Shown one piece after another: positions 33,947-44,400 of a stretch of 64,000 bases of DNA (position 1 is the stretch's first letter; each line of letters starts with the position of its first letter). The position numbers and the translations under genes were made by a program. The notes under the pieces are model-generated. The model was not told where the DNA came from and did not search any database. It saw nothing but the letters and a program-made list of their open reading frames with translations. Origin of the DNA: Aurantibacter_A sp965215845 (GTDB lineage: Bacteria; Bacteroidota; Bacteroidia; Flavobacteriales; Flavobacteriaceae); the NCBI GenBank assembly GCA_965215845.1, contig CBDCEL010000004.1:186001-250000 (forward strand), written 5' to 3'.

Positions 33947-35470
33947 ATGAAATTTCGATTCACAATTTTGTTATTGTTGACCTCACCCCTTTTATGGGCC
34001 CAACCCAACACAGAGGTTTATCTATTCGACCTTTATGAAAAAGAAGGAGGGGTTGAACTTTCGAACATACGTAACATATCGAACAATGAGGGCTATGACA
34101 ACCAACCTTCCTTTTATGACGAAAACACGATTTTATTTTCTTCTACACGAAACGGCCAGACCGATATTGCCCGGTATGATATAAAAACTGGAGAGGTTTC
34201 TTGGCTTACCAATACTTTAGGCGGAAGCGAATATTCGCCCTTGCGAATTCCAAATTCAGAAGATATTTCAGCCATTCGCCTGGATACGACAGGATTGCAG
34301 CGTCTATATCGATATGATCCCGTTATAGGAAAATCGGAAGAACTACTCAAAGGCCTAAAGGTGGGTTATCATGTCTGGTACAACGAAAACCTGTTGGTTT
34401 CGTCGGTCTTGGTGGAAGACCGAATGGATTTGGTCGTATCGAATTTAACCGATGGTTCCAATACCACGGTTCAAAAAAACGTGGGGAGGTCTTTGCATAA
34501 AATTCCCAATACCGACTTGATCGGCTATATAAGCAATGAGGATAGTGACTGGGTCATTAAATCTATGAATCCCATAACGGGTGCGACCAATGCTATTTTC
34601 AAGGCCGTTCGCGGATCGCAGGATATGTGTTTAAGTTCCGACGGCGGCATTTTGATGAGCTTAGGGAAAAGTCTTGTAGAATATAATCCCGTCGCGGACC
34701 AGGACTGGGAGGCCTTTTGGAATTTTGAACAATCTGGGATTCATCATGTTACAAGGATGGCCATAAGTCCCACCGGAAAGCAAATTGCCATAGTTGCCGA
34801 AGGGTCTCCCGCGGCCATTGTTCAAAAACAGGTCGAGTCTTACAATGCCGGAAATCTCGATGCCTTTGTGAACTGTTATTCCGAAGATGTTGTGGTAAGA
34901 AGATTTCCAGCCGATACCTTGTATGTCGGACATGAAAAAATGCGACGGAATTATAATGGTTTATCCCCCGACAGAAAAGTCTACGATGTCGAAGTCACAA
35001 AACGCATCGTTATCGGCAACAAGGTAATTGACGAAGAAAAAGTGACCGGTAACGGCAGAATACAAATGCAAGTAGCCCTATATGAAGTGAGCAACGGGGT
35101 AATTTCCAGTATGACCTTTATTTTCGACGATGACAACAAAACACCCGATCCAGAAACCATCGTACAAAAACAACTCGATGCTTATAATGCAAGGGATATC
35201 GACGGGTTTTTGAACACATATACCCAGGACGTGGGCTTATTTAATTTTCCAGCGGAAAAGCGAACAAAAGGGCAAAATGAAATGCGGGGGAATTACGCGA
35301 AATTTTTCGAATCTACACCCGATCTACATTGTGAGATAAAAAACAGAATGGTCATTGGCAACAAGGTTATCGACGAAGAATATATCACGGCGAACGGAAA
35401 TAATTTCAGTGCCGTGGCCATTTATGAAGTTGAGAATGGTAAAATTTCAAAAGTCACGTTTTTGCGATAA
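33947..35470 (+). CDS. Exported beta-propeller protein with two C-terminal NTF2-like domains
   Basis: A 507-residue exported protein with signal peptide MKFRFTILLLLTSPLLWAQ. Residues about 40-285 contain TolB/PD40-type blades (STRNGQTDIARYDIKTGEV, MAISPTGKQIAIVAEG). Two NTF2/SnoaL-like domains follow, about 291-395 and 404-507. They are clearly copies: AAIVQKQVESYNAGNLDAF versus TIVQKQLDAYNARDIDGF, and RIVIGNKVIDEE versus RMVIGNKVIDEE. NTF2-like domains bind small molecules or act as isomerases; no catalytic residue is clear. It is the first gene of a compact run ending with the M1 peptidase (10 nt before the TMEM175 gene). Confidence 0.82.
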   Translation: MKFRFTILLLLTSPLLWAQPNTEVYLFDLYEKEGGVELSNIRNISNNEGYDNQPSFYDENTILFSSTRNGQTDIARYDIKTGEVSWLTNTLGGSEYSPLRIPNSEDISAIRLDTTGLQRLYRYDPVIGKSEELLKGLKVGYHVWYNENLLVSSVLVEDRMDLVVSNLTDGSNTTVQKNVGRSLHKIPNTDLIGYISNEDSDWVIKSMNPITGATNAIFKAVRGSQDMCLSSDGGILMSLGKSLVEYNPVADQDWEAFWNFEQSGIHHVTRMAISPTGKQIAIVAEGSPAAIVQKQVESYNAGNLDAFVNCYSEDVVVRRFPADTLYVGHEKMRRNYNGLSPDRKVYDVEVTKRIVIGNKVIDEEKVTGNGRIQMQVALYEVSNGVISSMTFIFDDDNKTPDPETIVQKQLDAYNARDIDGFLNTYTQDVGLFNFPAEKRTKGQNEMRGNYAKFFESTPDLHCEIKNRMVIGNKVIDEEYITANGNNFSAVAIYEVENGKISKVTFLR

Positions 35471-35480
35471 CTTTCCAACA

Positions 35481-36101
35481 ATGAAATATCCTCACAATAT
35501 AGGCAGGATCGAGGCTTTTAGCGATGCCGTTTTTGCATTCGCCGCCACGCTCCTTGTGGTTTCGATTGGCTACGAGGAGAGTTCTTCGGTCATCAAAATC
35601 GACTGGGCGGCATTTATCGGTTTTGGGGTAAGCTTCTTTGTTTTAGTGGCACTTTGGTCGTTGCATTATAATTTCTTTAGAAGGGCCAACTACGTAGACA
35701 ACTGGATAATCGCCATTAATGCGATACTGCTTTTTGTTGTGCTATATTATGTATTTCCCCTTAAGTCAATGGTCAATTCCATGACTGGTAGGCAACGGCT
35801 GTCGATTGATGATTTCTCTTCGCTGTTCCAGTTATATAGTTTGGGGTTTTTGCTGATTTTTTCTTGTTATTCGATAATGTATTATCGCGCTTACAGAAAA
35901 ACAAAAGAAGAGCGTCTCAATTATGACCTATTGTTCTATTCAAGACATTTCGCCATTTACATATTGGTGGCATTAGCGTCTATCGTCACTTCTAAATTTC
36001 GGATAGGATTGAGCTTTGTTCTACCTGGGGTTATTTATATCTTATTAGGACCTCTTTGTTATTTTCACGGAATCCAATTCAGAAAGAAATATCCAGATTG
36101 A
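35481..36101 (+). CDS. TMEM175-family potassium channel (DUF1211)
   Basis: A 206-residue integral membrane protein. The start is ATG 35481 (MKYPHNIGRIEAFSDAVFAF); upstream in-frame codons lie within the previous gene. The family signature RxxxFSD on helix 1 is intact (RIEAFSD), followed by AFAATLLVVSI, the pore-lining part. About six hydrophobic segments are visible (13-31, 44-62, 77-95, 110-130, 150-170, 175-193). Bacterial TMEM175 forms tetrameric potassium channels. Its stop overlaps the M28 start by one base, so it is translated together with secreted peptidases, an odd pairing. Confidence 0.9.
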   Translation: MKYPHNIGRIEAFSDAVFAFAATLLVVSIGYEESSSVIKIDWAAFIGFGVSFFVLVALWSLHYNFFRRANYVDNWIIAINAILLFVVLYYVFPLKSMVNSMTGRQRLSIDDFSSLFQLYSLGFLLIFSCYSIMYYRAYRKTKEERLNYDLLFYSRHFAIYILVALASIVTSKFRIGLSFVLPGVIYILLGPLCYFHGIQFRKKYPD

Positions 36102-37441
36102 TGAAGTATAAATTTGTAATCACCTTTTGTTCCCTTTTGTTCGTAACCCTCCTTTTTGCGCAATCCGACAGGGAAATCTATGAAATTATCAATAATGTTT
36201 CTTCGGAACGGATCCAAGCCGACATAACCAAACTTGCCGATTTTGGTACCCGACATACCCTAAGCGATACCGTTTCGAAAACACGCGGAATTGGTGCTGC
36301 AAGACGGTGGATAAAATCAGAGTTCGAAAAAACCTCTGCCGCCTGCGACAATTGCCTCGATGTCTTCTATCAAAAAGATCTGGTCAAAAAGGGAGAAAAC
36401 CAGCGCATCGTCCATGATGTCTGGGTAGTCAATGTAGTGGCAATTCAAAAAGGAACAAAATACCAGAACCGTTACATTATCATGAGCGGTGATATTGATT
36501 CACGGGTCAGCGATCCCAACAATTTCACTTCAGATTCCCCGGGAGCAAACGACAATGCCAGCGGTATGGCCGGCACACTTGAAGCGGCAAGGATACTTTC
36601 AAAGTATAAATTCGAAAACAGTATTATTTATGTGGGACTCTCTGGAGAGGAACAAGGGCTTTTTGGCGGAAAGGGCCTAGCGGCCTATGCCAAGGAATCG
36701 AGCTGGGAAATCATAGGCATTCTCAATAATGACATGATCGGAAACATAAAGGGGGTCGACGGGGTGATCAGCAATACCGATTTTAGAATCTTCTCTGAAC
36801 CTGTTCCTCCTACCGAAACCGAAAAAGAGCGAAGGGCAAGACGTTTTTATGGGGGTGAGGTCGATGGAATTTCAAGACAATTGGCACGTTATATTCACAA
36901 AACCACGAAGAAATATATGCCCGAAATGAATCCGATCATGGTCTATCGTTTGGATCGTTTTGGAAGGGGCGGGCATCATCGTCCATTTAACGATGCCGAC
37001 TTTGCCGGAATTCGAATTATGGAGGCCCATGAAAATTACACCCAGCAACACCAAGATATACGCACAGAGAATGGAATCGAGTATGGTGATGTACTAAAGC
37101 ATGTGAATTTCGATTATGCAAAAAAACTTACGGCCGTCAATGCCATCAATTTGGCATCGTTGGCTTGGGCTCCGCCAGCACCGAAGGAAGTAAAAATCGG
37201 AGGTGTCGTTCAACCTTCGGCAAAATTCCAGTGGAGTTCGGTCGATGGTGCCGTTGGTTATAAAATTTATTGGAGGGATACAACCTCGCCCACATGGGAT
37301 CATAGTCGATATGTGGGTAACGTAAACGAATTTACTTTAAATGGAATTGTGATAGACAATTATTTTTTCGGAATTTCGGCTGTCGGTAAAAACGGCTTTG
37401 AAAGTCCGGTCGTTTTTCCAAATGGAATATTTAGGGATTAG
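36101..37441 (+). CDS. Exported M28-family peptidase-like protein with fibronectin III-like tail
   Basis: A 446-residue exported protein (signal peptide MKYKFVITFCSLLFVTLLFA). ATG 36101 overlaps the TMEM175 stop. The M28 aminopeptidase core covers about residues 110-360: SPGANDNASGMAGTLEAARI gives a zinc Asp and SGEEQGLFGGKGLAAYA the general-base and zinc Glu. The first zinc-ligand motif, normally HxD, reads GDIDSR (about 130-135), so His is replaced by Asp. The last 85 residues (FQWSSVDGAVGYKIYWRDT...) look like a fibronectin III domain. It may still bind metals but activity is uncertain. Confidence 0.87.
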   Translation: MKYKFVITFCSLLFVTLLFAQSDREIYEIINNVSSERIQADITKLADFGTRHTLSDTVSKTRGIGAARRWIKSEFEKTSAACDNCLDVFYQKDLVKKGENQRIVHDVWVVNVVAIQKGTKYQNRYIIMSGDIDSRVSDPNNFTSDSPGANDNASGMAGTLEAARILSKYKFENSIIYVGLSGEEQGLFGGKGLAAYAKESSWEIIGILNNDMIGNIKGVDGVISNTDFRIFSEPVPPTETEKERRARRFYGGEVDGISRQLARYIHKTTKKYMPEMNPIMVYRLDRFGRGGHHRPFNDADFAGIRIMEAHENYTQQHQDIRTENGIEYGDVLKHVNFDYAKKLTAVNAINLASLAWAPPAPKEVKIGGVVQPSAKFQWSSVDGAVGYKIYWRDTTSPTWDHSRYVGNVNEFTLNGIVIDNYFFGISAVGKNGFESPVVFPNGIFRD

Positions 37442-37449
37442 AATTTAAA

Positions 37450-38763
37450 ATGGCTCCAAAAATCAAAAAAACCTACAAGACCTGCCTTGGTATGGTCATT
37501 ACAATCGCTTTAGTCGGTTGCGCTGCCGATAAGAAGTCGGCCTCAGAAATGCACTTGCCCGATATAAATACGTTGTTCGAAGACTATGAACAACTTGACA
37601 GTACGATGGCATATGCCGATTTTGCAGAGAAATTGGTCGAGGCCAATGAAGATCTTCGATCCTCCCAAATTTATGTAGAGGCTGCCGCCCTATACCATGA
37701 AGAAGGGGAAACCAACGAGGTAATCGAAAGCTTGCACCAAGCCATCGATGTCGGAATGGCCAACCCGAAAATACTTTCGAAATTTCAGGATCTTGAGCAA
37801 GAACTGACCTCTCAAGAAGGCAAAAGGCTCAAGGGAAGATTAGACTCCATACAGCAAAAAGTGAGTGATTTATCGCATTTTAGTTTGGAGATGGAATCAA
37901 TGAACCAATTCTGGAACTATTTCGAAAGGGCTAGAAAGGATTCAGCGAACGCCCGAAGTATTTTCAAGGAATTTATTTTCGAAGGCCCACGAGAATTACG
38001 TGATTTTTATGTTGTCCGATATGAAAATGTAGACAATATGTACGCCCAAATGATCAACGCTGCACCCGACTATTATGAGTATTTGAAAGGTCAATTCAAT
38101 CCTGATAGCCTAAACTCGTTGAAATCAAAGACTAAGCAGTGGATGCGCAATTTCAAAAGTATTTATCCTGAGGCTGTATTTCCGAAAGTTTATGTAGTTC
38201 CAGGAATACTCAACTCAGGCGGTACCGCAACCGAATTGGGCATGTTTGTCGGAGGCGACATGTATGGTAGGTCCGATTCAATGCCAACGCAAGGTTTGAA
38301 CGATTGGCAAAAAGGGGCCGTGATGAAGTTTTCTGATTTACCGGCCCTTACCTTGCATGAATTGATGCATTTTCAGCAGAGCTATCGGGATACTGAAAAT
38401 TCAGAGACCGTAATGGCTGCGATAATAGCTGAGGGGGTTTGTGACTTTTTTGTCGAACTGGCTTCCGGTGAGCCGTTAAAAAATGGAAATCTCGTTTATC
38501 TTGACAATCCTGACAATATGGCAAAGATTTTGCAAGACCTTAAGGAAGATTTATTTACAGATGACAATTCAAGGTGGTTGTACAACGGTGATATTCAAGA
38601 TAGGCCCTATGATTTGGGCTATACCATGGGGTATTTGATCACTAAATCGTTTTATGAAAATCATCCGAATAAGACAAAAGCAGTATACGAACTTTTAAAC
38701 ACCGATGACTTCAGTTCGATTTTAAGAGGTAGTGAATATGCGTACCTTTTAAGCCAATCATAA
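37450..38763 (+). CDS. Lipoprotein with HExxH motif, putative DUF2268-like zinc protease
   Basis: A 437-residue lipoprotein; the signal sequence has the lipobox ALVGCAAD (Cys near 24). The N-terminal part, about 30-130, is helical and TPR-like (YVEAAALYHEEGETNEVIES). The C-terminal part holds TLHELMHFQQ (about 302-311), a gluzincin-type HExxH zinc motif, followed by AAIIAEGVCDFFVEL, where the Glu could be the third ligand, as in DUF2268 proteins. Family placement is tentative. It lies 8 nt after the M28 gene and 9 nt before the M1 gene, among other secreted peptidases. Confidence 0.78.
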   Translation: MAPKIKKTYKTCLGMVITIALVGCAADKKSASEMHLPDINTLFEDYEQLDSTMAYADFAEKLVEANEDLRSSQIYVEAAALYHEEGETNEVIESLHQAIDVGMANPKILSKFQDLEQELTSQEGKRLKGRLDSIQQKVSDLSHFSLEMESMNQFWNYFERARKDSANARSIFKEFIFEGPRELRDFYVVRYENVDNMYAQMINAAPDYYEYLKGQFNPDSLNSLKSKTKQWMRNFKSIYPEAVFPKVYVVPGILNSGGTATELGMFVGGDMYGRSDSMPTQGLNDWQKGAVMKFSDLPALTLHELMHFQQSYRDTENSETVMAAIIAEGVCDFFVELASGEPLKNGNLVYLDNPDNMAKILQDLKEDLFTDDNSRWLYNGDIQDRPYDLGYTMGYLITKSFYENHPNKTKAVYELLNTDDFSSILRGSEYAYLLSQS

Positions 38764-38772
38764 AAGAAAGAA

Positions 38773-40404
38773 ATGAACATTAAATTTTTTATTCACGTAT
38801 TGTTAATGACTACGGTCGTAAGCGTTTCAGGTCAGGAATTTTCAAGACAAGACACCCTACGGGGAAGTATCACGGGTGAGCGCGCCTGGTGGGATTTAAA
38901 CTATTATCATTTGGATATCGAGGTCAACCCTGATGAAAAATTTATTACCGGAAGCAACACTATTCGATATAAGGTCTTGAACGAAGAGCAAATAATGCAA
39001 GTTGATTTGCAACCCCCATTGAAAATTGAAAAAATTACCCAAGAAGGAAAAGAGCTGGATTTTGAATCAAAGGTCAATGCACATTTCGTCAAACTTGAAA
39101 AACCACAAAAAGTTGGGGATTTCAATGAAATTGTGGTTCACTATTCAGGGAATCCCAAAGAGGCGGTTAGAGCGCCCTGGGATGGAGGATTCTCTTGGGC
39201 AAAAGACAATAATGGAAAGCACTTTATTGCTACCTCATGCCAAGGTCTGGGCGCAAGCGTTTGGTGGCCCAATAAAGACCATATGTACGACGAGGTGGAT
39301 AGCATGTTGATCAGTGTCAAAGTGCCCAAGGAGTTGATCAACGTTTCAAACGGTAGATTACGAAAAATCGAAGAGGAGACCGAGACCAAAACGTACCATT
39401 GGTTTGTGGGCAATCCCATCAATAATTATGGGGTGAATGTCAATATTGGGGATTATGTCCATTTTGGCGAAAAATATCAAGGGGAGCAAGGCCCATTGGA
39501 TTTGGACTATTATGTATTAAGGGATAATTTGGAAAAGGCCAAGGAACAATTCAAACAATCGCCGATGACAATTGAGGCTTTTGAACATTGGTTTGGCCCC
39601 TACCCTTTTTATGAAGATAGTTTTAAGTTGGTCGAGGTTCCTTATTTGGGAATGGAGCACCAAAGTTCTGTCACCTACGGCAACCAATACCAAAACGGTT
39701 ATTTGGGCAATGATCTGTCGGGTACAGGTTGGGGCTTGAAATTCGACTTTATCATCATTCATGAAGCAGGGCACGAATGGTTCGCCAATAATATTACCTA
39801 TAAGGACATTGCCGATATGTGGGTGCATGAAGGCTTTACCTCATATTCAGAGAACTTGTATCTTGACTACCATTATGGCAAAGAGGCTGCCGAGGAATAT
39901 GTTATCGGTCTTCGCAGGAATATCCAAAACGACAAACCCGTCATTGGCAGCTACAATGTGAACAATAGGGGCAGTGGCGATATGTATTACAAGGGTTCCA
40001 ACATGCTACACACCATCCGCCAATTGATTGATGATGACGAAAAATGGCGACAGATTCTCCGAGGGCTCAACAAAGATTTTTATCACCAAACAGTGACCAC
40101 GGCACAAATTGAAAAGTATTTGATCGAAAAATCGGAAGTCGATCTCTCAAAAGTATTTGACCAATATCTGCGTACGACTAAAATTCCGGTTTTTGAATAC
40201 AAGCTGGAAGATGGCAATGTCATCAAATATCGATGGACCAATGTTGTGGAGGATTTTGTCATGCCCATAAGGGTTTTTGTGGACGACAAACCGCTTTGGC
40301 TAGAACCCACCGAAGAATGGCAAACAGAAAGAGCCGATGCCAATGCGAGTACTTTCAAGGTCGACCGAAATTTTTATGTTGAAAAAAAAGAACTCGATCA
40401 ATAG
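38773..40404 (+). CDS. Exported M1 family aminopeptidase
   Basis: A 543-residue exported zinc metallopeptidase (signal peptide ending VVSVSGQ). The N-terminal beta domain is at about 30-230. The catalytic domain has HEAGHEWFANN (about 330-340) with the third zinc ligand in WVHEGFTSYSE, the full M1 spacing. The exopeptidase motif normally GxMEN reads GMEHQ, a variant I have seen in Bacteroidota members. A Tyr in YYKGSNMLHTIR is in the place of the transition-state Tyr. At 543 residues it lacks the large C-terminal helical domain of longer M1 enzymes. It probably trims peptides in the periplasm or outside the cell. Confidence 0.91.
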   Translation: MNIKFFIHVLLMTTVVSVSGQEFSRQDTLRGSITGERAWWDLNYYHLDIEVNPDEKFITGSNTIRYKVLNEEQIMQVDLQPPLKIEKITQEGKELDFESKVNAHFVKLEKPQKVGDFNEIVVHYSGNPKEAVRAPWDGGFSWAKDNNGKHFIATSCQGLGASVWWPNKDHMYDEVDSMLISVKVPKELINVSNGRLRKIEEETETKTYHWFVGNPINNYGVNVNIGDYVHFGEKYQGEQGPLDLDYYVLRDNLEKAKEQFKQSPMTIEAFEHWFGPYPFYEDSFKLVEVPYLGMEHQSSVTYGNQYQNGYLGNDLSGTGWGLKFDFIIIHEAGHEWFANNITYKDIADMWVHEGFTSYSENLYLDYHYGKEAAEEYVIGLRRNIQNDKPVIGSYNVNNRGSGDMYYKGSNMLHTIRQLIDDDEKWRQILRGLNKDFYHQTVTTAQIEKYLIEKSEVDLSKVFDQYLRTTKIPVFEYKLEDGNVIKYRWTNVVEDFVMPIRVFVDDKPLWLEPTEEWQTERADANASTFKVDRNFYVEKKELDQ

Positions 40405-40459
40405 GCTCTTCCTTATTTCAATACCAGCTACTAAATCCTTTTTTCCCGGATAATATCAC

Positions 40460-41428
40460 GTGAGTAAAACGACCTTCAAAAAAAAAGTTTCAAGACTGGT
40501 TGCGTCGAAAGTTCCCTTCCTTTTCGTAATCGATTTTGAAATGCACAACCCTTTGGCGTTGACTTTGGAAGAGGCCGAGGCGCATGGGTTTTTGTTCGAC
40601 ATCAAAGGAAGGAAAAATGTAAAAAGACCTGTGGTATCCCAGAAGGTCCATTTGGATGTCAAGCCCATTTTAGAAGAAATATACGTTGAAGCCTTTTCAG
40701 AAGTACAATCGAATATCAACAAAGGAAATTCCTTTCTACTCAATCTTACATTTCCATCGGAAGTCAAACCAGATGCATCATTGGAGACAATTTTTAATTC
40801 CTCGAAGGCATCTTATAAACTATACCAAAAAGACAAGTTCGTCGTCTTCTCTCCCGAATGCTTTGTAAGAATCGAAAATGGCTACATTTTCTCCTACCCT
40901 ATGAAGGGAACCATTGATGCCAGTTTGCCAAATGCCGAATACGAGTTACTGAACAATGAAAAAGAAATCAGGGAGCACAACACCATCGTCGACCTCATTA
41001 GAAATGACCTTTCAATGGTGGCTTCAGAGGTGACCGTTACCAAATTCCGATATGTAGAACAAATAAGATCTTACCGAAACGAAATTCTTCAAACAAGTTC
41101 AGAAATCCGAGGAAAATTACCTGAGGGGTGGGAGGAGAACTTTTGTGAGATCTTATTTAGGTTACTGCCAGCCGGTTCTATTAGCGGGGCCCCAAAACCG
41201 AAAACCTTGGAAATAATCGATGAGGTCGAAATAAGGAAGCGAGGTTTCTACACTGGTATTTTCGGTATTTTCGATGGAAAGAATGTCGATTCAGGTGTGA
41301 GCATCCGATTTATCGAAAAAGACAATGACAAATTCTGGTATCGTAGTGGCGGTGGTATAACCGCGCTTAGCAAAGCCGACGATGAATATCAAGAATTGTT
41401 AGACAAGATATACGTGCCCTCTGCTTGA
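40460..41428 (+). CDS. pabB: Aminodeoxychorismate synthase component I (PabB-type)
   Basis: A 322-residue chorismate-using enzyme that makes 4-amino-4-deoxychorismate for folate. The start is GTG 40460 (MSKTTFKKKVSRLV). Motifs are YPMKGTID (about 152), EIREHNTIVDLIRNDLSMVA, LPAGSISGAPKPKTLEII, GFYTGIFGIF and SGGGITALS, all of the chorismate-binding domain. The N-terminal domain is very short compared with 450-residue PabB or TrpE, as in many Bacteroidota. Neither pabA nor pabC is adjacent. It is 55 nt after the M1 gene and convergent with a large Asp-box gene. Confidence 0.88.
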   Translation: MSKTTFKKKVSRLVASKVPFLFVIDFEMHNPLALTLEEAEAHGFLFDIKGRKNVKRPVVSQKVHLDVKPILEEIYVEAFSEVQSNINKGNSFLLNLTFPSEVKPDASLETIFNSSKASYKLYQKDKFVVFSPECFVRIENGYIFSYPMKGTIDASLPNAEYELLNNEKEIREHNTIVDLIRNDLSMVASEVTVTKFRYVEQIRSYRNEILQTSSEIRGKLPEGWEENFCEILFRLLPAGSISGAPKPKTLEIIDEVEIRKRGFYTGIFGIFDGKNVDSGVSIRFIEKDNDKFWYRSGGGITALSKADDEYQELLDKIYVPSA

Positions 41429-41484
41429 AACAAGGGCCTTTTCATTTGGCAAATTACCATCCGAAAACTTTTTCAAAACAATGA

Positions 41485-44400
41485 CTAGTTCAACCTCCGT
41501 CCTGGTGTATAGGGTGCCCCAGCTTGCTCAAGATCAGCTTCGAAGGTTTCAAAGCTCTGAAAGTAATCGGCCAATTCTCCTTTGAATTTTTCAAAATCAC
41601 GTTGACCGATTTCGATATTTTGTTTTTGTGTTTCAGTCGGGGTCTGGCGGGTTTCCCAATGCCCGTAGGCCACATTTCCAATTCGTGATCGAATGGAAGG
41701 CTTGGTCGATTCATTGAATTTCTGACGGACAAGATCTCCGTTCAATTGCCTTTGCAATCGATATAGTTCTTTCTCCAATTGATTCAAACGATTAAACAGG
41801 GAAAGCTCCGCTTTCGGAGTTTCGGGTAAGGCCGCCTTCATATGTCGCAAACGGTCACTCGCCTCGCCCAATTTTTTGTTGGCACTGGAAAGCTGTCGCA
41901 ACAAGTCATTGGTCAATTTTTGAAATTGGGCCACGGCCGTGAAATCCGTTCCCTCAACCGAATTTGGCACAGGCTTCACCTGAAATTCTTGTGCCGATCC
42001 CTGTGGTACAAAATTGCCCTCTTGGGCGACAAAAAGTTGTACGGAATACTTTCCGGGTGCAGCCAATGGTCCCTGCGCATCTCCCGCCCAAGGTGGTTTG
42101 AACCCTGGTTCGGTCAAATCAATGGGATCTGGCGCCGGTAATTTTAAATCCCAGTTTACTCGATGCAATCCTTTTTTGGCGGAACCTTCTATCCACCGAA
42201 CAGGATTACCGTCCGCGTCGCTCACCAATAGCAAAACGATCGGGTCATTTTCAGTTTCTTCTTGCCGCAACTTTTCCCATCCGGGAAATGGAACGCTCAT
42301 TTTTTTCTCCCGTAACTTTTTTTCGGATTTTTTACGTCTCGTTTTTCCCGTCTCAGGAACATCAGTAATGTAATAGGTGAATAAAGCTCCAAAAGGAGGG
42401 TTCTCGGCGCGATAGCTCGTTGTACCTTGGCCCGGCATACCTTTGGCTTGCATCGGAACGCTTGGCACGTACCACCAAGCATCCCTGACGGAAAATAATT
42501 GATTTGTATATTGATCGGTGATCGTACTCAATGCTCGCAAAGCGGAATAATCGTCCAACACATAAAAACCACGACCAAAAGTGGCTCCAACCAAATCAGA
42601 ATCGCGTTCGTGCAACTCCAAATCACGAAAAGCGATGGTCGGCACACCCGCGTCCAATTTAATCCAGTTTGCTCCCTTGTTCGGGGAGAAATAGATACCA
42701 TATTCGGTTCCAATAAAAAGCAGATTTTCATTTTGATAATCTTGTTTTAAAACCCAAACAATGGTTCCCGACGGCAAATCACCCGAAATGGATTCCCAAG
42801 AACGGCCGCGATCTGTACTTATAAATATATATGGACTGAAGTCTCCAAATTTATGTGAATCGATTACCGCAAAAACCGTATTGGCATTATGAGGCGATGC
42901 CTCAATATCATTGATGAAAGAGCGAACACGAATTTTCGGAAGTGCTCCACTCTTTTGCCAACTTTGTCCACCATCTTCGCTGATATGAATCAGGCCATCG
43001 TCCGACCCTGTGTAAAGCAGGCCTTCAACAACCGGTGATTCGGCCAGGGTAGTCAATGTTGCATATTTCGACATCGCCCCGGTATCATATAATGCATCTG
43101 AACCCCAAACACGATTATCGATCGTCTGTAATTCGTAGCGGTTGGTATCGGTGGTCAGGTCTTTACTGATGGGTGTCCATGAATTTCCCTGGTCTTCGCT
43201 GCGCCACACCCGTTGAGAGCCAAAATACAACCGCTTATTGTTATGGGGGCTGATCAACAAGGGACTATCCCAGTTCCATCGTTCCGGTTCCTCACCTGGA
43301 GCGGGTTGTGGCTGTATGTTCAGCACCTCTTCGCTACGTCGGTCCAACCGATGGAGCAGCCCTTGTTGAATTTCCATATAAACGATATTCGGATTTTTGG
43401 GGTCAAAGACCGATTCATAACCATCGGCCCCTAATGGCACGTACCAATCTTGATTTCGAATACCTTCCGCATTGGTGGTTCTAGACGGACCTATTAAGGT
43501 ACCCAAGTCTTGTGCCCCGCCCACAATATTGTAAAAAGGCTCGGCATTGTCCAGCCCCAATTTATAGAATTGTGAGATTGGAAGGTTTGGGAAATGTCTC
43601 CAGGTCATACCCTCGTCAAAGGTCTCATATAGTCCTCCATCGGTGCCCGCAAGCATGTGGTCGCCATTGTCGGGGTCAATCCACAAGGCATGGTTGTCAC
43701 TATGCTTTTCCCGACCCGTACCAAGTACCTTAAAGGTTTTACCTGCATCTCGGGTCACGTGAAGAAAAACATCCATCTGATAGACCAAATCAGGATTTAC
43801 GGGCGAGGCCTCGATTTCTTGATAATAATGGGGGCCGGTTCCGCCGGAGATATAACTATTTTGTTTTGACCAACTTTCTCCCCTGTTCGAGGAACGGTAA
43901 AACCCTTTTTCCTTGTCATTTGCCTCGACGGTAGCATAGACCAAATTCGGATTGGCGGGGGTCACTGCAAGTCCGATTTTACCAATATCCCCTTCGGGCA
44001 AACCGGTTCTGACCTGACGCCATGTCTCCCCATTGTCCGTCGATTTGAATATCCCAGAATTCGGTCCACCACCCAATAATGACCAAATCTGTCGACGACG
44101 TTGATATGCCGCGGCATAAATGACATCTGGGTTCGATGGGTCAAACTCCACATCGGTTACCCCGGTATTCTTGTCTATTTCGAGGACCAAATTCCATGTT
44201 TTGCCGCCATCTACCGTTTTGTACAGTCCACGTTCGCCCCCCTCTGACCATAGTGGTCCTTCGGCAGCCACAAAAACCACATCACTGTTTCTTGGGTCAA
44301 CCAGAATCCGACCAATATGTTCAGAATTGGCCAGTCCCATTTGTCGCCAGGTAGTACCTCCATCATTGCTGCGATATACACCATCGCCCCAAGCAACATG

